A stretch of 64,000 nt of DNA from Algoriphagus sp. AK58 (GTDB lineage Bacteria > Bacteroidota > Bacteroidia > Cytophagales > Cyclobacteriaceae), in contig NZ_QEIG01000005.1 of assembly GCF_014324365.1 (NCBI RefSeq), forward strand, positions 248,001-312,000. The letters are read 5' to 3'. Within the stretch, counting starts at the first letter, position 1, and the number at the start of each line of letters is the position of its first letter. This document shows, in pieces, positions 35,997 through 44,229 of the stretch. The position numbers and the translations under genes were made by a program. Under the pieces are notes generated by a model. The model saw only the letters and a list, made by a program, of their open reading frames with translations, had not been told where the DNA came from and made no database searches.

Positions 35997-36302
35997 ATGA
36001 AGGAAATCACCCTTTGGTTTAAACGCTTACCTCTGGAATTGATCTTTTGGATCGGCAGTTTGCTTGCGATTCTGACGATCGACCCGGAGGCAGGACATCA
36101 CTTCAGCCTTTGCCCGCTGGATAGTATGGGCTTCAGTTGGTGTCCGGGATGTGGATTGGGACGATCCATGAGCCTCCTCGCGCGGGGAGAGATTCAGGCT
36201 TCCTGGTCAATGCACCCTTTGGCTATGCTGGCTTTTGGTGTGATCCTTCATCGAATTTGGACTTTAATCAAAAACCTAAAAACAACACACAATTATGGCT
36301 AA
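35997..36302 (+). CDS. DUF2752 membrane protein
   Basis: A 101-residue protein with two membrane segments (LELIFWIGSLLAILTI and HPLAMLAFGVILHRIWTL) and the family core FSLCPLDSMGFSWCPGCGLGRS, whose cysteines may bind metal. ATG at 35997 is used; an in-frame TTG lies nine bases earlier. Its last eight bases overlap the TM2-domain gene, a pairing frequent in Bacteroidota. Function unknown. Confidence 0.85.
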   Translation: MKEITLWFKRLPLELIFWIGSLLAILTIDPEAGHHFSLCPLDSMGFSWCPGCGLGRSMSLLARGEIQASWSMHPLAMLAFGVILHRIWTLIKNLKTTHNYG

Positions 36303-36672
36303 TGTATTGAGGCATCTCCCTGAACTGGAAGGTATGGAACTGGGCTACATTCAGGGATTGATGAAAAATATGGACGAGGATCAAGCTTCTCTGTTTGCCC
36401 AAGTATACCGTGCACGGAGAAAGGATTCTCAGATGATTCTGATCTTGACCTTGCTTGGTTTCTTTGGGTTTGCCGGTTTACACCGATTTATCTTGGGACA
36501 GGTCGGCTTAGGGATTCTTTACATCTTGACGCTCGGGTTGTGTTTCATAGGTACCATCGTAGACTTGGTCAATTACAAGAGCCTAGCTTATGAGTACAAC
36601 ATCAAAATGGCCCATGAAACGTTGGCAATGATTTCCAATCATTTTCCAACTACAGGAAGTACCACTGCTTAA
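36295..36672 (+). CDS. TM2-domain membrane protein
   Basis: A 125-residue protein with an N-terminal soluble stretch of about 45 residues and a TM2 hairpin (LILTLLGFFGFAGLHRFILGQVG and GILYILTLGLCFIGTIVDL). The DRF-like turn is replaced by HRF, common in the family. It overlaps the DUF2752 frame by eight bases and is followed by a good terminator, so the two form one unit. Confidence 0.88.
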   Translation: MANVLRHLPELEGMELGYIQGLMKNMDEDQASLFAQVYRARRKDSQMILILTLLGFFGFAGLHRFILGQVGLGILYILTLGLCFIGTIVDLVNYKSLAYEYNIKMAHETLAMISNHFPTTGSTTA

Positions 36673-36701
36673 TTTAAACTTACACACTTACCACTAACCT
36701 G

Positions 36702-36738
36702 ACCTTTGGTTTCGCAAGTCGAGGCCAAAGGTTTTTTT
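36702..36738 (+). terminator. Terminator of the DUF2752-TM2 operon
   Basis: Stem ACCTTTGG/CCAAAGGT with a 15-base loop followed by TTTTTT. Confidence 0.78.
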
Positions 36739-36794
36739 ATAAATAGGCTATCCGACAGGTCATCCACTTTATTTAATTGATGAAAAAAGATGTT

Positions 36795-37499
36795 TCACCA
36801 ATTTTCTGAGTCAATTTCTTCTTCTTTTTCTGGGTTAAGCTTAATGCATTCTTTCCCTTTTTCGGAAAGAATAAGATGAAAATTGCCTAGAAGTTCTCCG
36901 GCTTTTTCCAGTTCTTCGAAAGAGGCCTGAGAAATATGAAAAGGCAATTCGATGAGATTGGAATCTTTGGAAGAAAAAGGCGGTGTCACCTCAGAGGAAA
37001 AGAGATAGGGCCATAGCGTTTTGCCACAGCTAATCCCCCAGAAACCGATCGGGAACTGCCTGGAATAATTTTGAAGGCGCTCATTGATTTCTTCAAAAAA
37101 TCGCTCCGTTTCAGCTAATCTGATACGTGAACCTGCCCTGGATTTTCCTTTGGTTTTCAGATGTTTGATTTGGGATTTTCCCTGCTTTTGTCTCACCATG
37201 TAAGCACGGAAAACTTTATGATCCAACAGTTTTCCTTGATGAAAATAGCCCACTGCGGCTTGTCCTGCCCGAATCAAAGTCAAGGCATAGTGAGCATCTT
37301 CCAAAGGTAAAATCCCCTTTTGACTGTCCCACTTCCGGCTCCAGGGAAGGTAAAGCTTTGCCATCCAATCCTGACCTTTTTCTAAGACCAACTGATGCTT
37401 TTGCTCTAAGTAACTAACCGTCCATTTAAATCTCTCAGCAGAAAAAATAATTCGCTCAACTTCGGATTGACTAAGAGAAATGGATTGTGGAATCGTCAT
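36795..37499 (-). CDS. Vms1/ANKZF1-like peptidyl-tRNA hydrolase candidate (bacterial VLRF1)
   Basis: A 234-residue protein. Residues 78-142 match the release-factor-like VLRF1 domain that in eukaryotic Vms1 cuts the peptidyl-tRNA of stalled 60S ribosomes. GQAAVGYF, HKVFRAYMVRQKQGKSQ (103-110, with Gln110 where Vms1 has the GGSQ catalytic glutamine) and KSRAGSRIR (118-126, the basic SAGSxxR segment) occur in the same order. The Vms1 zinc finger and ankyrin repeats are missing; a C-terminal alpha/beta part is extra. The ATG at 37499 is used because the longer frame overlaps the divergent HEAT gene. Assignment is by motif recognition; a ribosome-rescue role is inferred. Confidence 0.65.
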   Translation of the reverse strand: MTIPQSISLSQSEVERIIFSAERFKWTVSYLEQKHQLVLEKGQDWMAKLYLPWSRKWDSQKGILPLEDAHYALTLIRAGQAAVGYFHQGKLLDHKVFRAYMVRQKQGKSQIKHLKTKGKSRAGSRIRLAETERFFEEINERLQNYSRQFPIGFWGISCGKTLWPYLFSSEVTPPFSSKDSNLIELPFHISQASFEELEKAGELLGNFHLILSEKGKECIKLNPEKEEEIDSENW

Positions 37500-37548
37500 G
37501 ATTGGCAAGCCATTTAGGCTATCTTTGTGCAAAGAAAACCGAAAAATC

Positions 37549-38070
37549 ATGCAAGAAGAAATCCAAAAAGTCCTTAATCGGATGTGTGACCCCAAAGAAG
37601 AAGAGGCTTATCATTTTGCAGATAAATTAGGTTCAATGGCAGACGAGGAAACCAAAAACCATTTGATCACCTTAGTTAAAGGCGACAATTGGGAAATAGC
37701 TTACCTAGCTTGCCGCGCTCTTTCCAAAACCCAATGGAATGAGGAGTCTTTAGATGCAGTTTTTGAAGCGATTTTTGATAAAAAAAATAAGTCAGTACAG
37801 GGGGCATTTACTCAGATTTTGGAGGAGTTTGATTTGGCCGAACGCTTCGTAGATATTTTCAGAGTTTACCTGTTTGGCAATTTTAAAGCTTCCACCTTGG
37901 CCAAGGACTACCTGGACAGTGTCGAATTTGACATTACTCCACGAACCATCCGGAAAGCCGAGAAGCACTGGAATCACTACTTGCATAATCCTGAGGATGA
38001 GGGAAGTGTGATTTTGAAAAAGTCAGAAGTGGAACCCATGCTGCAAGAATTGAAAGAATTATTCTCCTGA
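37549..38070 (+). CDS. HEAT-repeat-like helical protein
   Basis: A 173-residue cytoplasmic protein made of helical pairs that resemble HEAT repeats (ETKNHLITLVKGDNWEIAYLACRALSK, SLDAVFEAIFDKKNKSVQGAFTQIL). The ATG at 37549 starts at MQEEIQKVLNRM. It is divergent from the VLRF1 gene with only 49 bases between, so regulation may be shared. Function unknown. Confidence 0.7.
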   Translation: MQEEIQKVLNRMCDPKEEEAYHFADKLGSMADEETKNHLITLVKGDNWEIAYLACRALSKTQWNEESLDAVFEAIFDKKNKSVQGAFTQILEEFDLAERFVDIFRVYLFGNFKASTLAKDYLDSVEFDITPRTIRKAEKHWNHYLHNPEDEGSVILKKSEVEPMLQELKELFS

Positions 38071-38109
38071 TCCAATACAACATTTGATGAATTCCTCTGT
38101 TTAGAAAGT

Positions 38110-38754
38110 ATGAGGAAAGAGGAAGTTATTGATTTACACTTTGGATTTTTCAAAGATTTTGGTTTTGAATTACATCCCCAAAACCTTTGGTTTCAAAAAT
38201 CATTTCCTGAAGGAAACCAAGTGGTTTTTATCCATTACTCAGAATATCCGGAAATAAACTATTTGGAATATAACTTGGGTGTAAGGATTCATGCGGTCGA
38301 ACTGATCATTCATAAGTTTCTTCCGACTTTAAGTGATTATTCCAACCGTTCTATCACTTTGATTCAAGCCCCGAGTTCCATCAATTCGGATTTTCCGCGG
38401 AGGTTCTCCATCCATGATAATCAGAATTTAGACGAAGCAATTTTGATGGCGGAAAAATTTTTTATCCAAGAAGGATTCAGATGGTTGGATATGATGATAC
38501 AACCACAGAATCTGGAAAAAGCGTTTGTTGAGCAGAAAGAAAAGCCCTTTCCAACCCAAAACTTCGTGTATAGTGCCTTTCGTGGGGCTACCTTGGCTAG
38601 ACTATATAATCCTGAAGATTATCCGGCTTTGAGGCAGCTCTATCTTGAACAGATTAAGCAAAAAGAAATGACTCCATTTACTATTGCTTCATTTCTTCAG
38701 CTTCTTGACTTTTTGGATAATCTGGAGGTCAACTCCTCTTTTTCACACCCCTGA
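38110..38754 (+). CDS. Hypothetical protein (no family recognised)
   Basis: A 214-residue soluble protein. It has an N-terminal alpha/beta part (EVIDLHFGFFKDFGFELHPQ; VVFIHYSEYPEINYLEYNLGVRIHAVE) and a helical C-terminal half. No signal peptide or membrane segment. It follows the HEAT-repeat gene by 39 bases on the same strand, suggesting an operon. The last 26 bases overlap the 3' end of the convergent hrpB gene. Confidence 0.65.
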   Translation: MRKEEVIDLHFGFFKDFGFELHPQNLWFQKSFPEGNQVVFIHYSEYPEINYLEYNLGVRIHAVELIIHKFLPTLSDYSNRSITLIQAPSSINSDFPRRFSIHDNQNLDEAILMAEKFFIQEGFRWLDMMIQPQNLEKAFVEQKEKPFPTQNFVYSAFRGATLARLYNPEDYPALRQLYLEQIKQKEMTPFTIASFLQLLDFLDNLEVNSSFSHP

Positions 38755-41215
38755 CCGCCTCTGCACTGATGGGATCTTCAGGCCACTCGTGCTTGGGATA
38801 ACGTCTTTTCAGCTCTTTTTTCACTTCAAAATAGCCATTTGCCCAAAAGCTCTTTAAATCCTGAGTAAGCTGAACAGGCTTGTATCCGGGAGAAAGCATT
38901 TCGATCAAAACGGACACTTTACCCTGATTGACTTTAGGAGTATCCAACAGTCCGAACAACTCCTGAAGTCTAACAGAAAGAAGGGGAGTAGCACCGTCCT
39001 CTTTGTACTCCAGTTTGATCTGACTGCCTGAGGGCACGGAGATTTTTGCTGGTGCCAAAGATTCCAAAAGTTGTTGCTGTTCAAAGGATAGGTGATGAAG
39101 GAGAATTTGACTCAGGTCCAATTTTTTGAAATCCTCGTTTTTGGAAATATTCTCCAAATAAGGTTCCAACCATTCAGGGGATGTTTGGCAAAGGATTTCA
39201 ACCGACCATTCTGGCCAATCTTGATCTGGATTCCATTTTTTGAGGGATTGTACTCGAAAAATCACTTGCATGACCTCCTCATTCCAATCAAGCAGGAATT
39301 GGCCTTCTTCTTGGATTGCTTCCAGTATGGCTTGTTTGGCCAATGACTTGTCGAATTTCTGCAGAGGTCTAGTGCCCAAAATGATAGCACCAATCCGGAT
39401 TTCGGAGTGAGCAATCAATCCCCCTTTTTTTCGATCCCATTCCAAGACTTCCTTGGTTTTTAGCATAGGAGCCAAATCTTTTGGGTTGAGCGGAGCGGCC
39501 ATCCAGATTTTCCCCATTCCTTCCCTCGCATCCACATGGGCCACAGCCAGCCAGGATTCGTGCGCCAAATCATCCCGGTGACCGATTTGGGCAATTTTCC
39601 CATTGGAAAGCTGAAACTGGGCATTATTTCCAGGCCGAGCTGCAGCGATCCGTTCCGGATAGGCATAGGCCAAAAGTAGCCCTGTGGCCCAAGGATCAGC
39701 CGGTTTATTTTCGGGTTGGATATTGAAAAGACGGCGATACTGCGAAGCTACTTTTTCAATTTTTTTGATTCGGGACATGCTTACACCCCGATCTCGGAAT
39801 TTTCTCAAGGCATCAATCCGCAAATTCAAATCCACACCCGCATCAGCAGGAAGCGGGTCTCTTTCTTCCAACACAGCTGCAATATCCGTGGCCAATGCCA
39901 ATTGATTCATCCGCTTGGCAAAAATCAACATGTGAGCGATTCGGGGGTGAACAGGAAGCTGATGGATTTCCTTACCGTGAGAAGTGAGCTTTCCATCTTC
40001 CACGGCATCGATGGCCTCCAATACTTTTTCGGAAAGTGCCAAGGTACCGGCAGGAGGGGGAGTCAGCCAAGTCATGGATCGAATATCCTCTTTGCCCCAA
40101 GCTTTCATGTCCAGCACAAGAGACGTCAAATCGGCCTCCAAAAGCTCTGGAGTGCGGTATTCTGCCAACTGAGCTTGAATGGCTTTGGTCCACAGACGGT
40201 AGGAATGACCGGCAGTCAATCTGCCTGCCCGTCCACTTCGTTGGTCAGCGGAATCCTTGCTGATACGATGGAGAACCAAGCGCGAAAGCCCTGATCGAGG
40301 ATCAAATCGGTTGGATTTGGCAAAACCGGAATCTACGACCACTCGAACGCCTTCGATGGTGAGTGAGGTCTCGGCAATGTCGGTGGACAGGACGATTTTC
40401 CTCTTCCCCGAAGGATGGGGAAGAATGGCCCGGTTTTGCTCCGATGGAGAAAGCTGTCCGTAGAGCGGAACGATGATATCCTCAGAAAGGGCTCTTTTGA
40501 GGATTTCTTCGGCTTTCTTTATTTCACCTTGTCCCGGCAAAAAGACCAGAAAATCGCCTTCATGCTTTTTGGTCAAGGGAATGATCTGTCGGGCTGTGTC
40601 CTCACCGATGGCATATTCATCGACTTCACTGAGGTAATTGACTTCAACAGGGTATTGTCTGCCTTGGCTTTGAATGACTTTGCAACCCAAGAGCTGGGAA
40701 AGCTGCTCTGCGTCAATGGTGGCAGACATCAGCAGGATTCTCAAATCCGGTCTGAGAACTTGTTGAACCTCTCTAGCCAAAGCTAAGGCAACCTCAGAAA
40801 AAAGATTCCGCTCATGGAATTCGTCAAAAATCACCAATCCTACCTCTTCCAAGGCATTGTCTTGATGCATCATTCGGGTGAGAATCCCCTCGGTAATCAC
40901 TTCCAGTCGGGTTTGATTGGAGATGGCCGACTCAAATCGAATTCTATAGCCCACTGTTTTTCCGACTTCTTCCCCAAGCATGTCGGCCATTCGCTGGGCT
41001 ATGCTTTTGGTCGCAAGACGTCGAGGCTCCAGCATGATGATTTTCTTTCCTTCCAGCCAAGATTCGTCCAAAAGTGCCAAAGGAAGAAGCGTACTTTTCC
41101 CTGCCCCTGGAGGGGCTTGAATAATCAGGGAATTGGAAGAGGAGAGATGTTTTTTGACCTCAGGAATGATCTCCGAAACGGGCAGGTCAAATGAAAAAGG
41201 ATTGAATTTAGACAT
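38729..41215 (-). CDS. hrpB: ATP-dependent RNA helicase HrpB
   Basis: An 828-residue DEAH-box helicase of the HrpB type. Motifs: Walker A APPGAGKSTLLPLALLDE (about 38-55), DEFHER (Walker B), SATID, LSTDIAETSLTIEGV, and QRSGRAGRLTAG (motif VI), followed by the HrpB-specific C-terminal domain (YRRLFNIQPENKP, AYPERIAAARP). Substrate RNA is unknown. The ATG at 41215 is used. Its end overlaps the convergent upstream gene. Confidence 0.95.
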   Translation of the reverse strand: MSKFNPFSFDLPVSEIIPEVKKHLSSSNSLIIQAPPGAGKSTLLPLALLDESWLEGKKIIMLEPRRLATKSIAQRMADMLGEEVGKTVGYRIRFESAISNQTRLEVITEGILTRMMHQDNALEEVGLVIFDEFHERNLFSEVALALAREVQQVLRPDLRILLMSATIDAEQLSQLLGCKVIQSQGRQYPVEVNYLSEVDEYAIGEDTARQIIPLTKKHEGDFLVFLPGQGEIKKAEEILKRALSEDIIVPLYGQLSPSEQNRAILPHPSGKRKIVLSTDIAETSLTIEGVRVVVDSGFAKSNRFDPRSGLSRLVLHRISKDSADQRSGRAGRLTAGHSYRLWTKAIQAQLAEYRTPELLEADLTSLVLDMKAWGKEDIRSMTWLTPPPAGTLALSEKVLEAIDAVEDGKLTSHGKEIHQLPVHPRIAHMLIFAKRMNQLALATDIAAVLEERDPLPADAGVDLNLRIDALRKFRDRGVSMSRIKKIEKVASQYRRLFNIQPENKPADPWATGLLLAYAYPERIAAARPGNNAQFQLSNGKIAQIGHRDDLAHESWLAVAHVDAREGMGKIWMAAPLNPKDLAPMLKTKEVLEWDRKKGGLIAHSEIRIGAIILGTRPLQKFDKSLAKQAILEAIQEEGQFLLDWNEEVMQVIFRVQSLKKWNPDQDWPEWSVEILCQTSPEWLEPYLENISKNEDFKKLDLSQILLHHLSFEQQQLLESLAPAKISVPSGSQIKLEYKEDGATPLLSVRLQELFGLLDTPKVNQGKVSVLIEMLSPGYKPVQLTQDLKSFWANGYFEVKKELKRRYPKHEWPEDPISAEAVRGVKKRS

Positions 41216-41271
41216 GTGGCGCAAATTTACGCCTTGGAAATTGCCAACCCAGATTCAAGATTAAAAAGGCA

Positions 41272-41302
41272 CAAAAAAACCACCGAATTTTCATCCGGTG
41301 GC
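41272..41302 (-). terminator. Terminator of the DUF2911 gene
   Basis: On the minus strand CCACCG/CGGTGG with a 10-base loop followed by T7. Confidence 0.75.
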
Positions 41303-41324
41303 ATTTCAATACCTAGAAAGAAAA

Positions 41325-41828
41325 TCAAGAGCCGATTTTTGCAGCAGCTTTTCCGTATTCCCAGCGGATTTCGAAAGAATCAGGCTTCACTTCATACACC
41401 AGTCTTTCTTCCATGGTGGAAGTTTGCTGTGAAGGTACGTTTACGCGAAGTTGATCTTCTTTGGCATCGTAGTTATAGGCTCCCCATTGCTTGGCTACTT
41501 TGTTGAAAATAAAAGTAGATTGGCTTTCACCCGGTATTACAAAGAAGCTGTAGGTTCCAGCTGGAAGTTTTTGGCCTTCCACAGTGATGTCCTTAGAAGT
41601 GGTAAAGGTAGTAGCTTCATCAGCGCCCGCTCTCCACACTTGGCCAAGTGGGACCAAATCTCCCCAAATGGTTCTGCCCTTGACAGCAGGGGAGGAATAT
41701 TTGATAGTGATCTTGCTGCCTGCCGCGGTACCTTCTGCTGTTCTGGCTGGACTTGCTTTTTCTTGGGCAAAAGCCAAAGCCGAAAATACCATCAAGGCAA
41801 GAGTTAGAATTGAATTTTTGAAGTTCAT
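41325..41828 (-). CDS. Secreted DUF2911 protein
   Basis: A 167-residue protein with a signal peptide (cleavage after AFAQ near residue 22) and a single DUF2911 beta domain: VKGRTIWGDLVPLGQVWRAGADEATTF, DITVEGQKLPAGTYSFFVIPG and WGAYNYDAKEDQLRVNV are the family strands. Common in Bacteroidota as a periplasmic or outer-membrane-associated protein of unknown role. Monocistronic. Confidence 0.9.
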   Translation of the reverse strand: MNFKNSILTLALMVFSALAFAQEKASPARTAEGTAAGSKITIKYSSPAVKGRTIWGDLVPLGQVWRAGADEATTFTTSKDITVEGQKLPAGTYSFFVIPGESQSTFIFNKVAKQWGAYNYDAKEDQLRVNVPSQQTSTMEERLVYEVKPDSFEIRWEYGKAAAKIGS

Positions 41829-41881
41829 AAAGAATTAGGTTTAGTTATGTGTCAGAAGATATTTGATGCAAGTTGAGATAA

Positions 41882-41916
41882 TGAAAAAGCCTTTTCAAGT
41901 GGCATTGAAAAGGCTT
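41882..41916 (-). terminator. Terminator of the Gfo/Idh/MocA gene
   Basis: On the minus strand a 12-base stem AAGCCTTTTCAA/TTGAAAAGGCTT with a six-base loop is followed by TTTC. Confidence 0.8.
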
Positions 41917-41928
41917 AACAATTTTTAA

Positions 41929-43077
41929 TTAAATCTTAACCCAAGCTTGTTTTTTGTTGCTTTCCACGATTCGCTCTCCGATGATCAATTCTCTCAGACC
42001 ATCCGCAAAGGTTGGGAAGCTTGGATTTTCTGGCTGTTTGCCTGTAGCAATCGCGGCATAAACTTCCTTAAACATCTGCTTGGAAGTATCCGGGAAGCCT
42101 TCGTTGTGTCCGCCCGGGAAGCTGATCAGTGAAGAAGCCTCTCTGTGGAACAAGGACGGATCTTTCATCAGCTGCTCATTTGCTTTTTCACGCTTTCCGA
42201 TCCACAGTTCGTTTGGTCGCTCTGAATTAAATTCAAAATTGGACTTGGAGCCTGCGATCTCGATATTCAATCTGTTTTTGCGTCCCGCATTTACCTGAGA
42301 TACCGTGATGGAACCTTTGGATCCGTTGTCGAAGCGTAGCATTACCGTGGCGTGGTCTTCGGTATTGATTGGAACCTCCTGGTAATCGTCCATCGTCAGC
42401 ATTTTACCGGAATAGGTCTCAATTGGCTTCAGGGGCTTCAATCGGGTTTTGTGTACGGTAGAGAAATCAGCCATTACTTCGGTGATTTTCAATCCGGTAA
42501 CATACTCGGTGATGTCCAAAAGGTGCGAACCGATATCTGCAATAGCGCGAGAGTCACCCGATTTGTCTGGCTCTAATCTCCAGTTGTAGTCCGTCTGAAG
42601 GAAGAGCCAATCTTGCAGGTAAGAACCCATGATCGAGTAAACTTCTCCTAGCTCACCTTTTTCACGCATCACTTTCATCTGACGGACCATGGGGTAGTAC
42701 CGGAGATTGAAGTGAACCGCATTGACTAGACCTGTGGCACTGGCTATTTTGACAAGTTCCTCTGCTTCATGAATTTTTACTGCCAGAGGTTTTTCGCAGA
42801 TGACATGCTTTTCTGCCTCCATGACCGCTTTGGCCTGGGAGTAGTGGAGAAAGTTGGGCGTACAGATGTGAACCACATCGATATCGGCCTGCTTTAGCAT
42901 TTCATCAAAGGTGTACGCTCTTGGTATTCCAAGCATTTTGGCTTTTTCATTGGCCAATTCTTGATTGACTTCAACCAAGGCAACTACTTCGACATTGGGA
43001 ATTCTTCTCAGGGCTTCGAGGTGAGCCGGACCTATAAATCCGGTACCTACGATGGCCGCTTTGATGGTTTGAGACAT
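41929..43077 (-). CDS. Gfo/Idh/MocA-family sugar oxidoreductase
   Basis: A 382-residue NAD(P)-dependent dehydrogenase. N-terminal Rossmann GTGFIGPAHLEALRRI, catalytic EKPLAV (lysine near residue 97), and a C-terminal alpha/beta domain with DIGSHLLDITEYVTG. No signal peptide, so cytoplasmic. The family oxidises or reduces sugars, often at C3, which would suit the 3-keto chemistry proposed for the locus at 56-62 kb, but it is 14 kb away and separately transcribed. Confidence 0.9.
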   Translation of the reverse strand: MSQTIKAAIVGTGFIGPAHLEALRRIPNVEVVALVEVNQELANEKAKMLGIPRAYTFDEMLKQADIDVVHICTPNFLHYSQAKAVMEAEKHVICEKPLAVKIHEAEELVKIASATGLVNAVHFNLRYYPMVRQMKVMREKGELGEVYSIMGSYLQDWLFLQTDYNWRLEPDKSGDSRAIADIGSHLLDITEYVTGLKITEVMADFSTVHKTRLKPLKPIETYSGKMLTMDDYQEVPINTEDHATVMLRFDNGSKGSITVSQVNAGRKNRLNIEIAGSKSNFEFNSERPNELWIGKREKANEQLMKDPSLFHREASSLISFPGGHNEGFPDTSKQMFKEVYAAIATGKQPENPSFPTFADGLRELIIGERIVESNKKQAWVKI

Positions 43078-43204
43078 AGGTTTAGGGTTTTGTTAAAAAA
43101 ACAGAAGGATCGAAGATAAATAAATATTTATCAAGAAACAGTTCTGAAAAAATGAGTTTTTGGCTAAAAAACATGGAAATTGGTTTCAATTGGAAGTTTT
43201 CTCT

Positions 43205-43627
43205 ATGAATTGCCTTAGTAAACTCTATCAAATCAAGTATTTAGACGAAGCGATTCTCCTGATTCGGATTTGGCTTGGAACGATCATGCTTAAGCATAGT
43301 GGCAGTTACCTATTTTATGGAAAAGTACCAGAGCTTGCCAATTTTTTAGAAAGTTTGAATTGGCCCCAACCTTTGGTATTAGCCTATGCCTCTCAAATTT
43401 CAGAGTTTGCTGCTGCGATATTGATCCTGCTGGGTATTCGTTTTGGGGCATGGATGATGGCTTTTACTATGGGGATAGCAGTGCTTTTTGCACATGCGGC
43501 AGCTATATATGCTGAGGCAGAACTGCCTTTCAACTATTTTATGTTTTCTCTGATCCTTTCTTTGACAGGCTGCGGTAAGCTGTCTTTAGATTATTTCATT
43601 TTGAATAATTTGAGAAGAAATTCATGA
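43205..43627 (+). CDS. DoxX-family membrane protein
   Basis: A 140-residue protein with four membrane helices and the DoxX pattern: LLIRIWLGTIMLKHSGSYL, a short loop VPELANFLESL, and ISEFAAAILILLGIRFG. The ATG at 43205 gives the normal short N-terminus; an in-frame TTG at 43160 would add 15 residues. Function in the family is not settled (quinone-linked or stress roles have been proposed). A small frame overlaps its stop. Confidence 0.85.
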   Translation: MNCLSKLYQIKYLDEAILLIRIWLGTIMLKHSGSYLFYGKVPELANFLESLNWPQPLVLAYASQISEFAAAILILLGIRFGAWMMAFTMGIAVLFAHAAAIYAEAELPFNYFMFSLILSLTGCGKLSLDYFILNNLRRNS

Positions 43628-43722
43628 GTTTCTTCAGCCAAAATCATCCTAATCTTCTCTGGTGGATCTTATTTGCAACTCATCATATTATCAATCAATT
43701 CCACCGAATTTACCTGAGATAG
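43624..43722 (+). CDS. Possible 32-residue membrane micro-protein overlapping DoxX stop
   Basis: An ATG overlaps the DoxX stop codon as ATGA, the arrangement seen in coupled genes. The frame gives 32 residues, MSFFSQNHPNLLWWILFATHHI and a basic end (NQFHRIYLR), with a hydrophobic centre long enough for one short membrane helix. There is no homology evidence, and a short frame can occur by chance, so this is a candidate only. Confidence 0.3.
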   Translation: MSFFSQNHPNLLWWILFATHHIINQFHRIYLR

Positions 43723-43767
43723 AAAGATTATTTGTTTAAATTGAAATTCTGAAATAACTCTAAAACC

Positions 43768-44226
43768 ATGGCAAACTATAACTTAACCATCAACGGCAAA
43801 TCCCATTCAGTGGATGTCGAGGACGATACCCCGCTTTTGTGGGTTCTTCGAGATAATTTGGGATTGGTCGGAACAAAATTTTCCTGTGGAATCGCACAGT
43901 GTGGCGCGTGTACCGTGCATGTTGACGGGAAAGCAACTTTCTCTTGTGTCACGCCCATCTCAAGTGTGGGAAATTCCAAAGTTACTACTATAGAGGGTTT
44001 GTCCGAAGAAGGTGATCACCCGGTTCAGAAAGCTTGGGAAGAAGTGGATGTCGCCCAATGTGGCTATTGCCAAGCAGGCCAAATCATGACTGCTGCTGCT
44101 TTTTTGGAACAAAATCCAAATCCAAGCATGGAAGAGATCGACAACGCAATGAACAGAAATATCTGCCGTTGTGGTACTTATCATAAAATCCGTGAAGCTG
44201 TAGCCCTAGCCGCCAAAACCAAATAA
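43768..44226 (+). CDS. (2Fe-2S) subunit of a molybdenum hydroxylase (CoxS/IorA-like)
   Basis: A 152-residue small subunit. The plant-ferredoxin cluster is [15 protein letters not shown] with a later Cys, and the second cluster is [12 protein letters not shown] and [11 protein letters not shown]. It passes electrons from the molybdenum site of the next gene's product. It lies three bases before that gene. There is no FAD subunit gene, so electrons must go to an external acceptor, as in IorAB-type enzymes. Confidence 0.93.
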   Translation: MANYNLTINGKSHSVDVEDDTPLLWVLRDNLGLVGTKFSCGIAQCGACTVHVDGKATFSCVTPISSVGNSKVTTIEGLSEEGDHPVQKAWEEVDVAQCGYCQAGQIMTAAAFLEQNPNPSMEEIDNAMNRNICRCGTYHKIREAVALAAKTK

Positions 44227-44229
44227 GCC

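Noticed and set aside
41216-41506. 96-residue plus-strand frame after hrpB start
   Set aside because: Antisense to the DUF2911 gene and its terminator; no domain features.
43115-43132. GATAAAT-AAAT-ATTTATC palindrome upstream of the Gfo/Idh/MocA gene
   Set aside because: Could be an operator, but short AT palindromes are frequent in this AT-rich spacer; no supporting copy elsewhere.
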